Of a DNA stretch of 43,346 nucleotides, positions 1 through 7,597 are shown piece after piece. A program made the translations under genes and the position numbers. Within the stretch, counting starts at the first letter, position 1. Each line of letters begins with the position of its first letter. The notes below the pieces were generated by a model that saw nothing but the letters and a program-made list of their open reading frames with translations, was not told where the DNA came from and searched no databases. This DNA is from Actinomycetes bacterium (GTDB lineage Bacteria > Actinomycetota > Acidimicrobiia > Acidimicrobiales > RAAP-2): contig JAJZJC010000019.1 in assembly GCA_021810205.1 (NCBI GenBank), positions 1 to 43,346 of the forward strand, written 5' to 3'.

Positions 1-75
1 GCCGCCGCGCTCGAGCGCGCCGACGGCCGGGAACCCCGCCTGCTCGACATCGGCGACCTCGACCCCGTCGCCTGA
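1..75 (+). CDS. C-terminal fragment of an upstream gene (possibly CTP synthase)
   Basis: The first 75 bases form an open frame that enters from the left edge and ends at TGA 73-75, encoding 24 residues (AALERADGRE at the start, ending DLDPVA). The NUDIX gene follows 4 bases later, so the two probably belong to one transcription unit. CTP synthase often precedes a NUDIX-xerD pair in actinobacteria and ends in a similar alanine/arginine-rich tail. That identity is inferred from context only; 24 residues are too few to prove it. Confidence 0.45.
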   Translation, partial: AAALERADGREPRLLDIGDLDPVA

Positions 76-79
76 GCCG

Positions 80-715
80 ATGACCGCGCCGGGCGAGACA
101 GGCCGCGCGCCGGGCGAGACAGGCCGTGCGCCCGGCGAGACAGGCCGTGCGCCCGGGCCGGACAAGAGCGACTTCGCGATGCTGGACGAAGAGCCGATCT
201 TCGACGGCCACGTCTTCTCGGTGCGCAGGGTCGAGGTGACGGACCCCGACGGGGAGCACTTCGCACGCGAGGTCGTGCGCCATCCCGGCGCGGTATCGGT
301 GGTGGCCCTCCACGACGACGGCACCGTCACCCTCGTGCGCCAGCACCGTGTGGCGGTCGGTACGGCGGTTCTCGAGGCGCCGGCGGGAACGTGCGACAAC
401 GCAGGGGAGGACGCCGTCGACACGGCACGCCGGGAGCTCGCCGAAGAAGCTGGGCTGGTCGCACGCCACATCGAGCCGCTCGGCACCATCTTCAACTCAC
501 CTGGCTACACCGACCAGCGCACGCGCCTGTTCCTCGCCACCGGCCTCGATGAGTGCCAGAAGTCGCCGGCCGGCATCGAGGAGCGCTGGCTGACGGTCGA
601 ACGCGTGTCGCTCTCCCACGTCGAGGCCCTCGTCGCGACCGGTCGCCTCTTGGACGCGACGACGATCGTCGGCCTCCTGCTCGCACGATCCAAGTGGACG
701 CCACCGGTGCCATGA
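80..715 (+). CDS. NUDIX hydrolase, ADP-ribose pyrophosphatase type
   Basis: Encodes 211 aa. The NUDIX fold covers about residues 35-205. The NUDIX box (near residues 103-127) reads G-TCDNAG-E followed by RRELAEEAGL, with the RExxEE metal-binding core intact. The spacing from the Gly to the first Glu is one residue longer than the classical GX5E. Family members hydrolyse nucleoside diphosphate derivatives such as ADP-ribose, and the YTDQRTRLFLA region fits that subfamily. The N-terminus holds three copies of a 21-bp repeat (APGETGR) that are outside the fold. An ATG at 179 would remove them and is an alternative start. The stop codon overlaps the xerD start (ATGA), indicating translational coupling. 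The exact substrate is unknown. Confidence 0.85.
   Translation: MTAPGETGRAPGETGRAPGETGRAPGPDKSDFAMLDEEPIFDGHVFSVRRVEVTDPDGEHFAREVVRHPGAVSVVALHDDGTVTLVRQHRVAVGTAVLEAPAGTCDNAGEDAVDTARRELAEEAGLVARHIEPLGTIFNSPGYTDQRTRLFLATGLDECQKSPAGIEERWLTVERVSLSHVEALVATGRLLDATTIVGLLLARSKWTPPVP
86..148 (+). repeat. 3 x 21-bp in-frame tandem repeat
   Basis: Three head-to-tail copies of a 21-bp unit (each coding APGETGR) at 86-106, 107-127 and 128-148. They differ only at C/G third positions. They lie at the extreme 5' end of the NUDIX gene. The unit length is a multiple of three, so copy-number change would not break the frame. Confidence 0.85.
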
Positions 716-1647
716 CCGAGCGCGGCGGTGCGCACGTGCTCACGTCGCCGGTCGAGGAGTACCTGTCCTGGCTCACGGTCGAGCGCGGACGCGCGGCGAA
801 CACCTTGGCTGCCTACCGTCGCGACCTCATGCGCTACGAGACGGCACTCGACGAGCTCGGCCGGACCCCGGTCACCGCCACGGCCACCGACGTCGAGCGA
901 TACGTGGCTGGACTGCGCCGCGCTGCGCAGAGCCCCGCCTCGGTGGCACGGGCGCTCTCGTCGCTGCGCGGCTTGCACCGCTTCCTCGTCGACGAAGGGC
1001 TCGCAGCGCACGACCCGACCACCGACATCGAGGCCGGCCGGTTGCCGGTCCGCCTCCCCAAGGCCATCGGCGAGGCGGAGGTCACGGGCATCTTGGAGTC
1101 CGTCTCGGGTGACGACCCGATCTCGCGGCGCGACCGGGCGCTGCTCGAGCTGCTCTACGGCACGGGCGCCCGCGTGTCCGAAGCGGTCGGGCTGAACCTC
1201 ACGGACCTCGCCGGTGGCGACGGGCTCGTCCGACTCTACGGCAAGGGCTCCAAGGAGCGTCTCGTCCCCCTGGGCGCCCACGCGGGGCGAGCGCTCGCCC
1301 GCTGGCTCGAGCCCCAAGGGCGCGACCAGCTCACGCCGGAGCGCTGGCGCCGTCGCGGCGACGCGGAGGCGGTCTTCCTGAACGCCCGGGGCGGACGCCT
1401 CAGCCGCCAGGGCGCCTTCGCAGTCGTCCAGGCACGGGCAGGCGCGCTGGGCAAGCCGATCGGACCCCACACGTTGCGACATTCGTGCGCGACGCACATG
1501 CTCGCCCACGGCGCCGACGTCCGTGTGGTCCAAGAGCTTCTGGGTCACGCCTCGGTCACGACGACCCAGCTCTACACCAAAGTGACCAATGAGCACCTGC
1601 GGGCTGCCTACGAGGCGGCGCACCCGCGAGCCCGACCCCGCGCCTGA
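712..1647 (+). CDS. xerD: Tyrosine recombinase XerD
   Basis: Encodes 311 aa, the usual XerD length. The N-terminal SAM-like core-binding domain covers about residues 10-95 (EYLSWLTVERGRAANTLAAY). The C-terminal catalytic domain carries the full tyrosine recombinase set: Arg154 (GTGARVSE), Lys178 (YGKGSKER), His253 and Arg256 (HTLRHS), His279 (LLGHAS) and nucleophile Tyr288 (LYTKV). XerD with XerC resolves chromosome dimers at dif. The start at 712 overlaps the NUDIX stop (ATGA); the open frame continues upstream but only within NUDIX coding sequence. The location just upstream of scpA/scpB is typical for actinobacteria and supports XerD rather than a phage integrase. Confidence 0.93.
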   Translation: MTERGGAHVLTSPVEEYLSWLTVERGRAANTLAAYRRDLMRYETALDELGRTPVTATATDVERYVAGLRRAAQSPASVARALSSLRGLHRFLVDEGLAAHDPTTDIEAGRLPVRLPKAIGEAEVTGILESVSGDDPISRRDRALLELLYGTGARVSEAVGLNLTDLAGGDGLVRLYGKGSKERLVPLGAHAGRALARWLEPQGRDQLTPERWRRRGDAEAVFLNARGGRLSRQGAFAVVQARAGALGKPIGPHTLRHSCATHMLAHGADVRVVQELLGHASVTTTQLYTKVTNEHLRAAYEAAHPRARPRA

Positions 1648-1756
1648 CTTCCGCCACGGAACATGGCGCGCCGAGCCGGGCGATCCAGCATCGCAGTCCA
1701 GCTGCCGCCGTGACACCGGTGGCAGCAGGCGGGGTCCCCCGGCGCCCGGAGACGTC

Positions 1757-1762
1757 TAGGCT
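1757..1762 (+). promoter_or_regulatory. Leaderless-type -10 box of the DksA-like gene
   Basis: TAGGCT (TANNNT) lies 7 nt before ATG 1770. No Shine-Dalgarno sequence precedes that ATG. The same arrangement recurs at eight other transcription-unit starts in the window. No clear -35 element is seen. Confidence 0.55.
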
Positions 1763-1769
1763 CTCTTCC

Positions 1770-2117
1770 ATGTCGAGCGACGTGTCCCCCGAAACGTCTG
1801 TCGACTTCCGCGCCCTCTTGGAAGCGGAGCAGGCCGACCTGCGCGCCCAGCTCGCAGAGCTGGGCTTCGGCGAGGCCGGCGGGCTGAACTACGACTCGAA
1901 CTTCGCCGATACGAGCCAGGTCACCGCCGAGCGGGGCGAAGCGGAGGCACTGGCGGGAAAGCTGCGCGACGCCCTCGGGGAGGTCGAGGCGGCCATCACG
2001 CGCCTCGAGGAAGGCACCTACGGGAGCTGCGAGCGCTGCGGCAAACCCATCGCGCCGGCCCGCCTCGAGGCCAAGCCGGCAGCCCGGCGGTGCATCGCCT
2101 GCGTCAACCAGCAGTGA
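1770..2117 (+). CDS. DksA/TraR-family zinc-finger protein
   Basis: Encodes 115 aa from ATG 1770; an in-frame ATG at 1710 exists, but the TANNNT box 7 nt upstream favours 1770. The N-terminal part (about 10-80) is charged and helical. The C-terminal part has a C4 zinc finger, Cys87-x2-Cys90-x17-Cys108-x2-Cys111 (CERCGKP ... RRCIAC). Family members bind RNA polymerase through the secondary channel and modulate initiation. The acidic tip sequence is shorter than in enterobacterial DksA, so a classical ppGpp-dependent DksA role should not be assumed. The protease gene follows after 4 bases, suggesting a two-gene unit. Confidence 0.85.
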   Translation: MSSDVSPETSVDFRALLEAEQADLRAQLAELGFGEAGGLNYDSNFADTSQVTAERGEAEALAGKLRDALGEVEAAITRLEEGTYGSCERCGKPIAPARLEAKPAARRCIACVNQQ

Positions 2118-2121
2118 CCCC

Positions 2122-3111
2122 GTGAGCGCCGCGGAGCCGCCGGACTCCACAGCCGGCCACCCCTCGCGGCCCATCCCGCCGCCACATGGGCCGCCACAGG
2201 GCTACCCGCCACAGGGCTACCCGCCGCCCGGAGATGCCCGGGGCTACCCGCCACAGGGCTACCCGCCGCCGAGCTACCCGCCGCCGGGCTATCCGCCCCA
2301 GGGGCCCGTGACACCGCCGCGCCAGCACGCGTGGCGCTCGCCGTACGGATCCCAAGTGCCCTCGGGGGGTGGTCGCCGGCCGGCGCGCCAGCCATCCCAT
2401 CAGCGCTCCCTCGTCTGGCTCATCGTCGTCGTGGCCCTGGTGGTGATCTTGCTCCGAGCGCACCGCATCACCTCGACAGAGGTCATCATCTTCTGCGTCC
2501 TGATCCCCTCGGTGATCCTCCACGAGATCGCCCACGGCGTGGTCGCGCTCGCTTTCGGCGACGACACGGCCAAGCGCGCCGGCCGGCTCACCTTGAACCC
2601 GCTGCCCCACGTCACAGTATGGGGAACGATCATCGTCCCGGCGATCACGGTGATCGCCGGGTGGGGCTTCTTCGGCTGGGCGAAGCCCGTGCCGGTCGAC
2701 GTGCGAAAGCTTCGCAGCCCGCGCAACCACGGCCTGCTCGTGTCGCTCGCCGGCCCGCTCACGAACATCGTGCTCTCGGCGGTCCTGGGGCTCGTCTTCT
2801 ACCTGGTGTTCGTGATGGGACACCCCTATGTCCAGACAACGCTGCCCATGCGCATCGTGCTGTACGCAGGCGTCATAAACTTGTGGGTCGCCGTCTTCAA
2901 CATGATCCCGGTCCCGCCGCTCGACGGATCGGCGCTCGTGGAGCGCCTGCTGCCTGCACGGTGGTGGCCCGGCTACCTGCGTCTGCGCCCCTACGGCCTG
3001 CTCGTCATCCTCGGCGTGTTCATGCTGCTGTCGTTCGCGAACGTCTACCCGCTCGCCACGGTCTTCGAGCACCTCACGACATGGTGGCTGCACCTCGTAC
3101 GCGCCGCGTGA
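2122..3111 (+). CDS. Site-2 protease family (M50) membrane metalloprotease
   Basis: Encodes 329 aa with a GTG start 4 bases after the upstream stop. Residues 1-95 form a disordered Pro/Gly/Tyr-rich cytoplasmic tail with repeated PPQGY units. The membrane domain (about 97-325) has several hydrophobic helices. It contains the zinc motif HEIAH (His134, Glu135, His138) and the second M50 signature NMIPVPPLDG (residues 260-269), whose Asp268 completes the zinc site. Members cleave membrane substrates within the bilayer, often anti-sigma factors. It lacks a PDZ domain and is closest in design to the short S2P group of unknown substrate. Convergent with trpS. Confidence 0.88.
   Translation: MSAAEPPDSTAGHPSRPIPPPHGPPQGYPPQGYPPPGDARGYPPQGYPPPSYPPPGYPPQGPVTPPRQHAWRSPYGSQVPSGGGRRPARQPSHQRSLVWLIVVVALVVILLRAHRITSTEVIIFCVLIPSVILHEIAHGVVALAFGDDTAKRAGRLTLNPLPHVTVWGTIIVPAITVIAGWGFFGWAKPVPVDVRKLRSPRNHGLLVSLAGPLTNIVLSAVLGLVFYLVFVMGHPYVQTTLPMRIVLYAGVINLWVAVFNMIPVPPLDGSALVERLLPARWWPGYLRLRPYGLLVILGVFMLLSFANVYPLATVFEHLTTWWLHLVRAA
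2191..2262 (+). repeat. 15-bp coding repeats (PPQGY)
   Basis: Perfect 15-bp units CCGCCACAGGGCTAC occur at 2191-2205, 2206-2220 and 2248-2262, with diverged copies continuing to about 2310. They encode the PPQGY/PPPGY tail of the M50 protease. Confidence 0.8.
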
Positions 3112-3123
3112 GCAGGCCGCGGC

Positions 3124-3138
3124 GCGGCGAATCGCCGC
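3124..3138. terminator. Candidate bidirectional hairpin between convergent genes
   Basis: GCGGCG-AAT-CGCCGC is a perfect 6-bp stem with a 3-nt loop in the 58-bp gap between the M50 protease and trpS. A second hairpin, ACGGCG-CAG-CGCCGT, lies at 3156-3170, abutting the trpS stop. Neither has a U-tract, so a terminator role is plausible for this GC-rich genome but unproven. Confidence 0.4.
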
Positions 3139-3169
3139 CCAGTCGCCCAGGAGCCACGGCGCAGCGCCG

Positions 3170-4156
3170 TCAGCAGCCGAGCCCGAGAAGCCCGACGGCC
3201 GCGGCGGCCCGCTCGTAGGTCGCTGCCGCGATCTCGTGCGCGCGGGCTGCTCCCGCACGCAGCACCTGGTGCACGGTGGCGGGGTCCTTCACGAGCTCGG
3301 CACGCCGTTCGCGCATCGGACGCAACAGCTCGACCAGCGCGGCCGCCAGCTCCTGCTTCAAGTCGCCGTAGCGGGTGTACCTGGCCGCCACCTCGTCGGG
3401 CGTCTCCCCGGTCGCGACCGCCATCAGCTCGAGCAGGTTCGCGAGCCCCTGCTTCTCCTCGGGGGCGTAGCGCATCTCGCCGTCGGTGTCGGTGACCGCC
3501 TTCTTCACCTTGCGCTCGATCTCAGCTGGCTCGTCGGCGACGTAGATCGTGCCGAGCGGCGAATCGACGCTCTTGGACATCTTGCGCTCGGGATGCTGGA
3601 GGTCCATGACCCGCGCGCCCACCGTGGGGACCGCCGCCTGGGGGACCGTAAAGGTCTGGCCGTATCGACTGTTGAACCGCTGGGCGAGCTCTCGAGCGAG
3701 CTCCAAGTGCTGGCGCTGGTCGTCCCCGACGGGTACCCGGTCGGCCTCGTAGAGGAGGATGTCGGCAGCCATGAGCACCGGGTAGGTGAACAGCCCCACG
3801 CGCACGGTCTCCTGCCCGTACCCCTTGGCCTTGAACTGGGTCATCCGGCGCAGCTCACCCATGGTGGCGGTGCACTCGAGCAGCCAGGTGAGCCTCGGGT
3901 GCTCGGGGACGTGGCTCTGGGCGAAGATCGTGCAGATCTCGGGGTCCAGCCCCACCGACAAGAGGTTCACCGCGGCCTCGTACGTCTTCTCGCGCAGGTA
4001 GGCCGGGTCGATCTCCTCGGTGAGCGCGTGCAGGTCGACCACGCAGTAGATCGCGTCGTGCTCGCGCTGGTCGGCGACCCACTGGCGGAACGCACCCACG
4101 TAGTTGCCGAGGTGGAAGTCGCCGGAGGGCTTCACACCCGAGAAGACGCGGTACAT
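3170..4156 (-). CDS. trpS: Tryptophanyl-tRNA synthetase
   Basis: Encodes 328 aa, the normal length for bacterial TrpRS, which charges tRNA-Trp with tryptophan using ATP. The class I Rossmann fold starts with FSGVKPSGDFHLGNY, where HLGN is the HIGH-type motif. The second ATP motif is RKMSKS. GELRRMTQFKAK and VPVGDDQRQHLELAR are typical of the family. The start at 4156 is supported by TACCAT located 8 nt upstream with no ribosome-binding site. It is transcribed leftward, convergent with the protease gene and divergent from scpA. Confidence 0.96.
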   Translation of the reverse strand: MYRVFSGVKPSGDFHLGNYVGAFRQWVADQREHDAIYCVVDLHALTEEIDPAYLREKTYEAAVNLLSVGLDPEICTIFAQSHVPEHPRLTWLLECTATMGELRRMTQFKAKGYGQETVRVGLFTYPVLMAADILLYEADRVPVGDDQRQHLELARELAQRFNSRYGQTFTVPQAAVPTVGARVMDLQHPERKMSKSVDSPLGTIYVADEPAEIERKVKKAVTDTDGEMRYAPEEKQGLANLLELMAVATGETPDEVAARYTRYGDLKQELAAALVELLRPMRERRAELVKDPATVHQVLRAGAARAHEIAAATYERAAAAVGLLGLGC

Positions 4157-4164
4157 GGCTTGCC

Positions 4165-4170
4165 ATGGTA
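4165..4170 (-). promoter_or_regulatory. Leaderless-type -10 box of trpS
   Basis: On the minus strand TACCAT (TANNNT) lies 8 nt before the trpS ATG at 4156. No Shine-Dalgarno sequence is present. Confidence 0.55.
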
Positions 4171-4272
4171 GGCGGGCTGCGCCATCCGCTCGGACCCGGC
4201 GCGCCAGCGAGCGCGGCGCCTCCGAGGCGACACGAGCGGGGGAGGGTACACCGCTTCGCCGAGATGAGCCGA

Positions 4273-4278
4273 TATGGT
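4273..4278 (+). promoter_or_regulatory. Leaderless-type -10 box of scpA
   Basis: TATGGT (TANNNT) lies 6 nt before ATG 4285, with no Shine-Dalgarno sequence between them. It marks the probable first gene of the scpA-scpB-rluB unit. Confidence 0.6.
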
Positions 4279-4284
4279 CAATCC

Positions 4285-5136
4285 ATGACCGACGTCGCTC
4301 TCGCGATCCCGCGTGCGAGCGCGCAGGGGCACCCGCACGCGAGTGCCGACGAGCGGCCGCACGTCGTCGCCACTCCGGTGTTCGAAGGGCCCGTGGACCT
4401 GCTCGTCCACCTGGTCAACGTCCACGAGGTGGACATCTTCCACGTGCCGCTCGCCCAAGTCGTCGACCAGTTCGTGACCATCTGCCACGAGCACCCCGAG
4501 ACCCTGGCGCTCGGCACGCGCTCGCAGTTCCTGCTCATGGCGTCGATCCTGGCGGAGATCAAGTCCCAGCGCCTGTTGCCGGGCCCCGAGGAAGTGGAGG
4601 ACGACGAGGAGCTCTCCGGCTGGGAGGAGCGCGATCTGCTGCTTTCCCGCATGCTCGAGTGCCGGGCGTACGCCGCGACCGCGGATGTCTTCGTGGCGCT
4701 CTGCGAGCAGGCGGCGCGCTCGGTGCCGCGTGAGGTCGGCCTCGATGACGGCTTCGTCGTCCATGCACCCGACCTCCTTGCCGGCGTGACCCCCGCCATG
4801 CTCGCGGACGCCTACCTGCGGGCAACGGCCGAGCGTCCCCAGCCGAGGGTGGACCTTTCCCACGTCACGGTCGACACCGTGACGGTGTCCGAGACCATCC
4901 AGTCGCTCGTCGGCGTGCTCGCGCGGCGTGGACGGGTCTCCTTTCGTGCGCTGACCACGGGGCTCACCGCGAGGATCGACGTCATCGTTCATTTCCTCGC
5001 CGTCCTCGAGCTGTGCAAGCTCGGCAAGGTAACGCTCGGACAGGCCGAGCGCTTCGGCGACCTCGAGGTGGAGTGGATCGCGGAGGACCACCCGCTGCCC
5101 GAGGCGCTCGTAGGCGCCGACGACTACGACGGATGA
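4285..5136 (+). CDS. scpA: Segregation and condensation protein A
   Basis: Encodes 283 aa. ScpA is the kleisin subunit of the SMC-ScpA-ScpB complex that organises and separates chromosomes. The N-terminal kleisin signature FEGPVDLLVHLVNVHEVDIFHVPLAQV begins near residue 33, and EIKSQRLLP follows. The C-terminal winged helix (about 205-275) is the SMC-cap-binding part. The start at ATG 4285 is preferred because TATGGT lies 6 nt upstream; the frame stays open further upstream but lacks a better start. scpB follows after 13 bases. Confidence 0.93.
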   Translation: MTDVALAIPRASAQGHPHASADERPHVVATPVFEGPVDLLVHLVNVHEVDIFHVPLAQVVDQFVTICHEHPETLALGTRSQFLLMASILAEIKSQRLLPGPEEVEDDEELSGWEERDLLLSRMLECRAYAATADVFVALCEQAARSVPREVGLDDGFVVHAPDLLAGVTPAMLADAYLRATAERPQPRVDLSHVTVDTVTVSETIQSLVGVLARRGRVSFRALTTGLTARIDVIVHFLAVLELCKLGKVTLGQAERFGDLEVEWIAEDHPLPEALVGADDYDG

Positions 5137-5149
5137 GGATGCAGCGCAC

Positions 5150-5737
5150 ATGACCGACGAGGAGCTGGCACGCGCCATCGAGGCGGTCGTGATGGTCGCC
5201 GTCGAACCGGTCCCCCCGGGGATCCTCGCAGAGCTGTTCGAGGAGCCCGTGGAGCGGGTGGAGGTGATCTGCGAGACGCTCGCCGCCCTCTACCGAGACA
5301 CCGAACGGGGCTTCGTGCTCGCGCGCGTTGCCGGCGGCTACCGCTACCAGACGGACCCCGACCTCGCGGCCTATGTCGAGCGCTTCGCCAACCGCGACGT
5401 CTCGCACCGCCTCTCGACCGCGGCCCTCGAGACGCTTGCGATCATCGCCTACCGCCAGCCCGTGTCACGCGCCCAGATCGCCGCGCTGCGCGGGGTGAAC
5501 GCGGACGGCGTGGTTCGCCTCCTAGAGCAGCGCGGCTATATCGCAGCCGTTGGGCGCGCGGAAGGCCCCGGCCAGCCCATCCTCTACGGCACCACCGACC
5601 TCTTCTTGGAACGCCTCGGTCTCGACGCCGTCTCCCAGCTCCCCCCCGTCGAGGACTTCCTCCCCGGAGCTGAGGTGGCCGGCGAGCTCGAAGAGGGGCT
5701 CCGCCATCCCGGCGGCGCCGATGCCGCGAGCTCCTGA
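5150..5737 (+). CDS. scpB: Segregation and condensation protein B
   Basis: Encodes 195 aa, a usual ScpB length. It has two winged-helix domains (about 5-80 and 90-165). Family hallmarks include LARVAGGYRYQTDPDLAAYVERF, LSTAALETLAIIAYRQPVSRAQIAALRGVNADGVVRLLEQRGYI and the GTTDLFLERLGL segment. ScpB dimers bind the ScpA linker in the SMC complex. The 3' end overlaps rluB by 17 bp, pointing to coupled translation. Confidence 0.95.
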   Translation: MTDEELARAIEAVVMVAVEPVPPGILAELFEEPVERVEVICETLAALYRDTERGFVLARVAGGYRYQTDPDLAAYVERFANRDVSHRLSTAALETLAIIAYRQPVSRAQIAALRGVNADGVVRLLEQRGYIAAVGRAEGPGQPILYGTTDLFLERLGLDAVSQLPPVEDFLPGAEVAGELEEGLRHPGGADAASS

Positions 5738-6476
5738 GCCCGAAGGAGAGCGCCTCCAGAAGGTCCTCGCACGGGCCGGCATCGGGAGCCGCAGGACCTG
5801 CGACGAGCTGATCGCACGGGGCCGGGTCAGCGTGAACGGCGCACCGGCGATCCTCGGCCAGCGCGTGGACCCCCGAGCCGATTCGGTGACCGTCGACGGC
5901 GTGCCCGTCCCCGTCGCGCCGGACCTCGTCTACTACCTGTTGAACAAACCGCGGGGCGTGGTGACCACCGCCTCGGACCCCGAGGGGCGGCCCACGGTGG
6001 TCGAGCTCGTGCCCTCGATTCCCCGGGTCTTCCCAGTCGGGCGCCTCGACTACGACACCGAAGGGCTCCTCGTGCTCACGAACGACGGCGACTTGGCACA
6101 GCGGCTCGCGCATCCCTCGCACAGCGTCGCCAAGGAGTACCTCGCAGAGGTCGAGGGGACGCCGTCTGCTGGGACGCTGCGCCGCTTGCGTGAAGGGGTG
6201 GCGCTGGACGACGGCATGACTGGGCCGGCGACCGTCGGGCAGGTCTCGCCGGGGCTCTTGCGCATCGTGATCCACGAAGGGCGCAACCGCCAGGTGCGGC
6301 GCATGTGCGAGGCGGTCGGCCATCCAGTGCGCCGCCTCGTACGCACCCGCATCGGACCTGTCGGCGACGCCATGCTTCGCCCGGGCCGCTGGCGGCACCT
6401 CGAGCCCGGCGAGGTCCGTGCCCTCTACGGTGCCGCCGCGCCACAGTCGCACGGGGGACACGGCGCCGGCCGGTAG
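5721..6476 (+). CDS. rluB: Ribosomal large subunit pseudouridine synthase (RluB/RsuA family)
   Basis: Encodes 251 aa. An S4 RNA-binding domain occupies about residues 9-55 (ERLQKVLARAGIGSRRTCDELI). The RsuA-type synthase domain follows, with YYLLNKPRGVVTT and catalytic motif GRLDYDTEGLLVLTNDG, whose Asp is the nucleophile. HEGRNRQVRRMCEAVGHPV is the family C-terminal signature. It should convert a uridine of 23S rRNA to pseudouridine. The ATG at 5721 overlaps the scpB end. Its TAG stop at 6474-6476 also forms the start of the -10 box of tyrA. Confidence 0.93.
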   Translation: MPRAPEPEGERLQKVLARAGIGSRRTCDELIARGRVSVNGAPAILGQRVDPRADSVTVDGVPVPVAPDLVYYLLNKPRGVVTTASDPEGRPTVVELVPSIPRVFPVGRLDYDTEGLLVLTNDGDLAQRLAHPSHSVAKEYLAEVEGTPSAGTLRRLREGVALDDGMTGPATVGQVSPGLLRIVIHEGRNRQVRRMCEAVGHPVRRLVRTRIGPVGDAMLRPGRWRHLEPGEVRALYGAAAPQSHGGHGAGR

Positions 6477-6479
6477 GAT
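6474..6479 (+). promoter_or_regulatory. Leaderless-type -10 box of tyrA
   Basis: TAGGAT (TANNNT) lies 8 nt before ATG 6488. Its first three bases are the stop codon of rluB, so promoter and upstream gene end are compacted together. Confidence 0.55.
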
Positions 6480-6487
6480 GCCCGGCC

Positions 6488-7597
6488 ATGCCTGCGACCG
6501 TACGCGAGCACCGCGCGACGGCCGGCGGCACCAAGCGCGCCCTCGTCGTCGGCATCGGGCTGATCGGTGGCTCGATCGGGCTCGCGCTGCGCGCCCGAGG
6601 CTGGCACGTCACGGGATGGGACGACGACCCCGTGCGCACCCGCGCTGCCCTCGACCACGGCGCGATCGACCAGGCAGGTGACGACGACCAGGCGATGATC
6701 GCGTTCGTGGCCACCCCGGCCGCGGCGGTCGCCGGCATCGCCCGCACCCTCTTGAAGGATCCCCGGCGCCCGGCGGGCTTCGTGGTCACCGACGTGAGCG
6801 GCGTGAAGACCCAGGTCGTCGCGGCGCTCGACGATCCGCGCTTCGTCGGCGGCCACCCCATGGCAGGCTCGGAGCAAATCGGTCTCGACGGCGCCGACGC
6901 CGACTTGTTCACGGGGGCGGTCTGGGTCCTCACGCCCACGCCCGGGACCGACCTCGCCGCCTTCTCGCTCGTCCGCGACGTGCTCACGTCTCTCGGTGCC
7001 GACGTCGTCGCGCTGTCGCCCGAGGACCACGACCGCCTCGTCGCCATCGTCTCGCACGTGCCGCACCTCGTCGCCGCGACCCTCATGAACGCGGCTGCCC
7101 AAGGCGCCGTCCACGACGCGGTCCTCCTGCGCCTGGCCGCGGGTGGGTTCCGCGACATGACCCGCGTGGCTGCAGGCCATCCAGGCATCTGGCCCGACGT
7201 GTGCGCGGACAACGCGACAGCGATCGTGCACACCCTCGACCAGGTGATCGCGGACCTCGGCGCGATTCGTGACCAGGTGGCCAAGACGGACCGCGCGGGC
7301 CTGCTCGACGTCCTCGGCAGGGCGAGCACGGCACGTCGCCATCTCCCCGCACGTGGTGCACGGCCCGAGCACCTCGCCGAGCTCCGGGTGCCCGTGGCGG
7401 ACCGCGAGGGTGTCCTCGCGGAGATCACGAGCGTCGCCGGCCTGCTCGGGGTCAACATCTACGACATCGAGATCGCCCACTCCGCCGAAGGGTCCCGCGG
7501 CGTGCTCGTCCTCGTGGTCGACGAGGCGGACGCGGCGGTGCTGCACGACGCCATCGGCGCGCGTGGCTACCGGTCGACCACCCAGGTCCTGCCGTGA
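6488..7597 (+). CDS. tyrA: Prephenate dehydrogenase with ACT domain
   Basis: Encodes 369 aa. An N-terminal NAD(P)-binding Rossmann fold has VVGIGLIGGSIGLALR (about residues 20-35). The catalytic helical region includes GGHPMAGSEQIG, which carries the substrate-binding His of TyrA. The C-terminus (about 295-367) is an ACT-type regulatory domain (ELRVPVADREGVLAEIT), expected to sense an amino acid such as tyrosine. It oxidatively decarboxylates prephenate to 4-hydroxyphenylpyruvate. The GTGA overlap with the fused aroA-cmk gene places two shikimate-pathway steps in one translationally coupled unit. Confidence 0.93.
   Translation: MPATVREHRATAGGTKRALVVGIGLIGGSIGLALRARGWHVTGWDDDPVRTRAALDHGAIDQAGDDDQAMIAFVATPAAAVAGIARTLLKDPRRPAGFVVTDVSGVKTQVVAALDDPRFVGGHPMAGSEQIGLDGADADLFTGAVWVLTPTPGTDLAAFSLVRDVLTSLGADVVALSPEDHDRLVAIVSHVPHLVAATLMNAAAQGAVHDAVLLRLAAGGFRDMTRVAAGHPGIWPDVCADNATAIVHTLDQVIADLGAIRDQVAKTDRAGLLDVLGRASTARRHLPARGARPEHLAELRVPVADREGVLAEITSVAGLLGVNIYDIEIAHSAEGSRGVLVLVVDEADAAVLHDAIGARGYRSTTQVLP

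Noticed and set aside
505-1716. Long minus-strand frame opposite the NUDIX gene and xerD.
   Set aside because: Antisense shadow of xerD with low-complexity composition and no recognisable motif.
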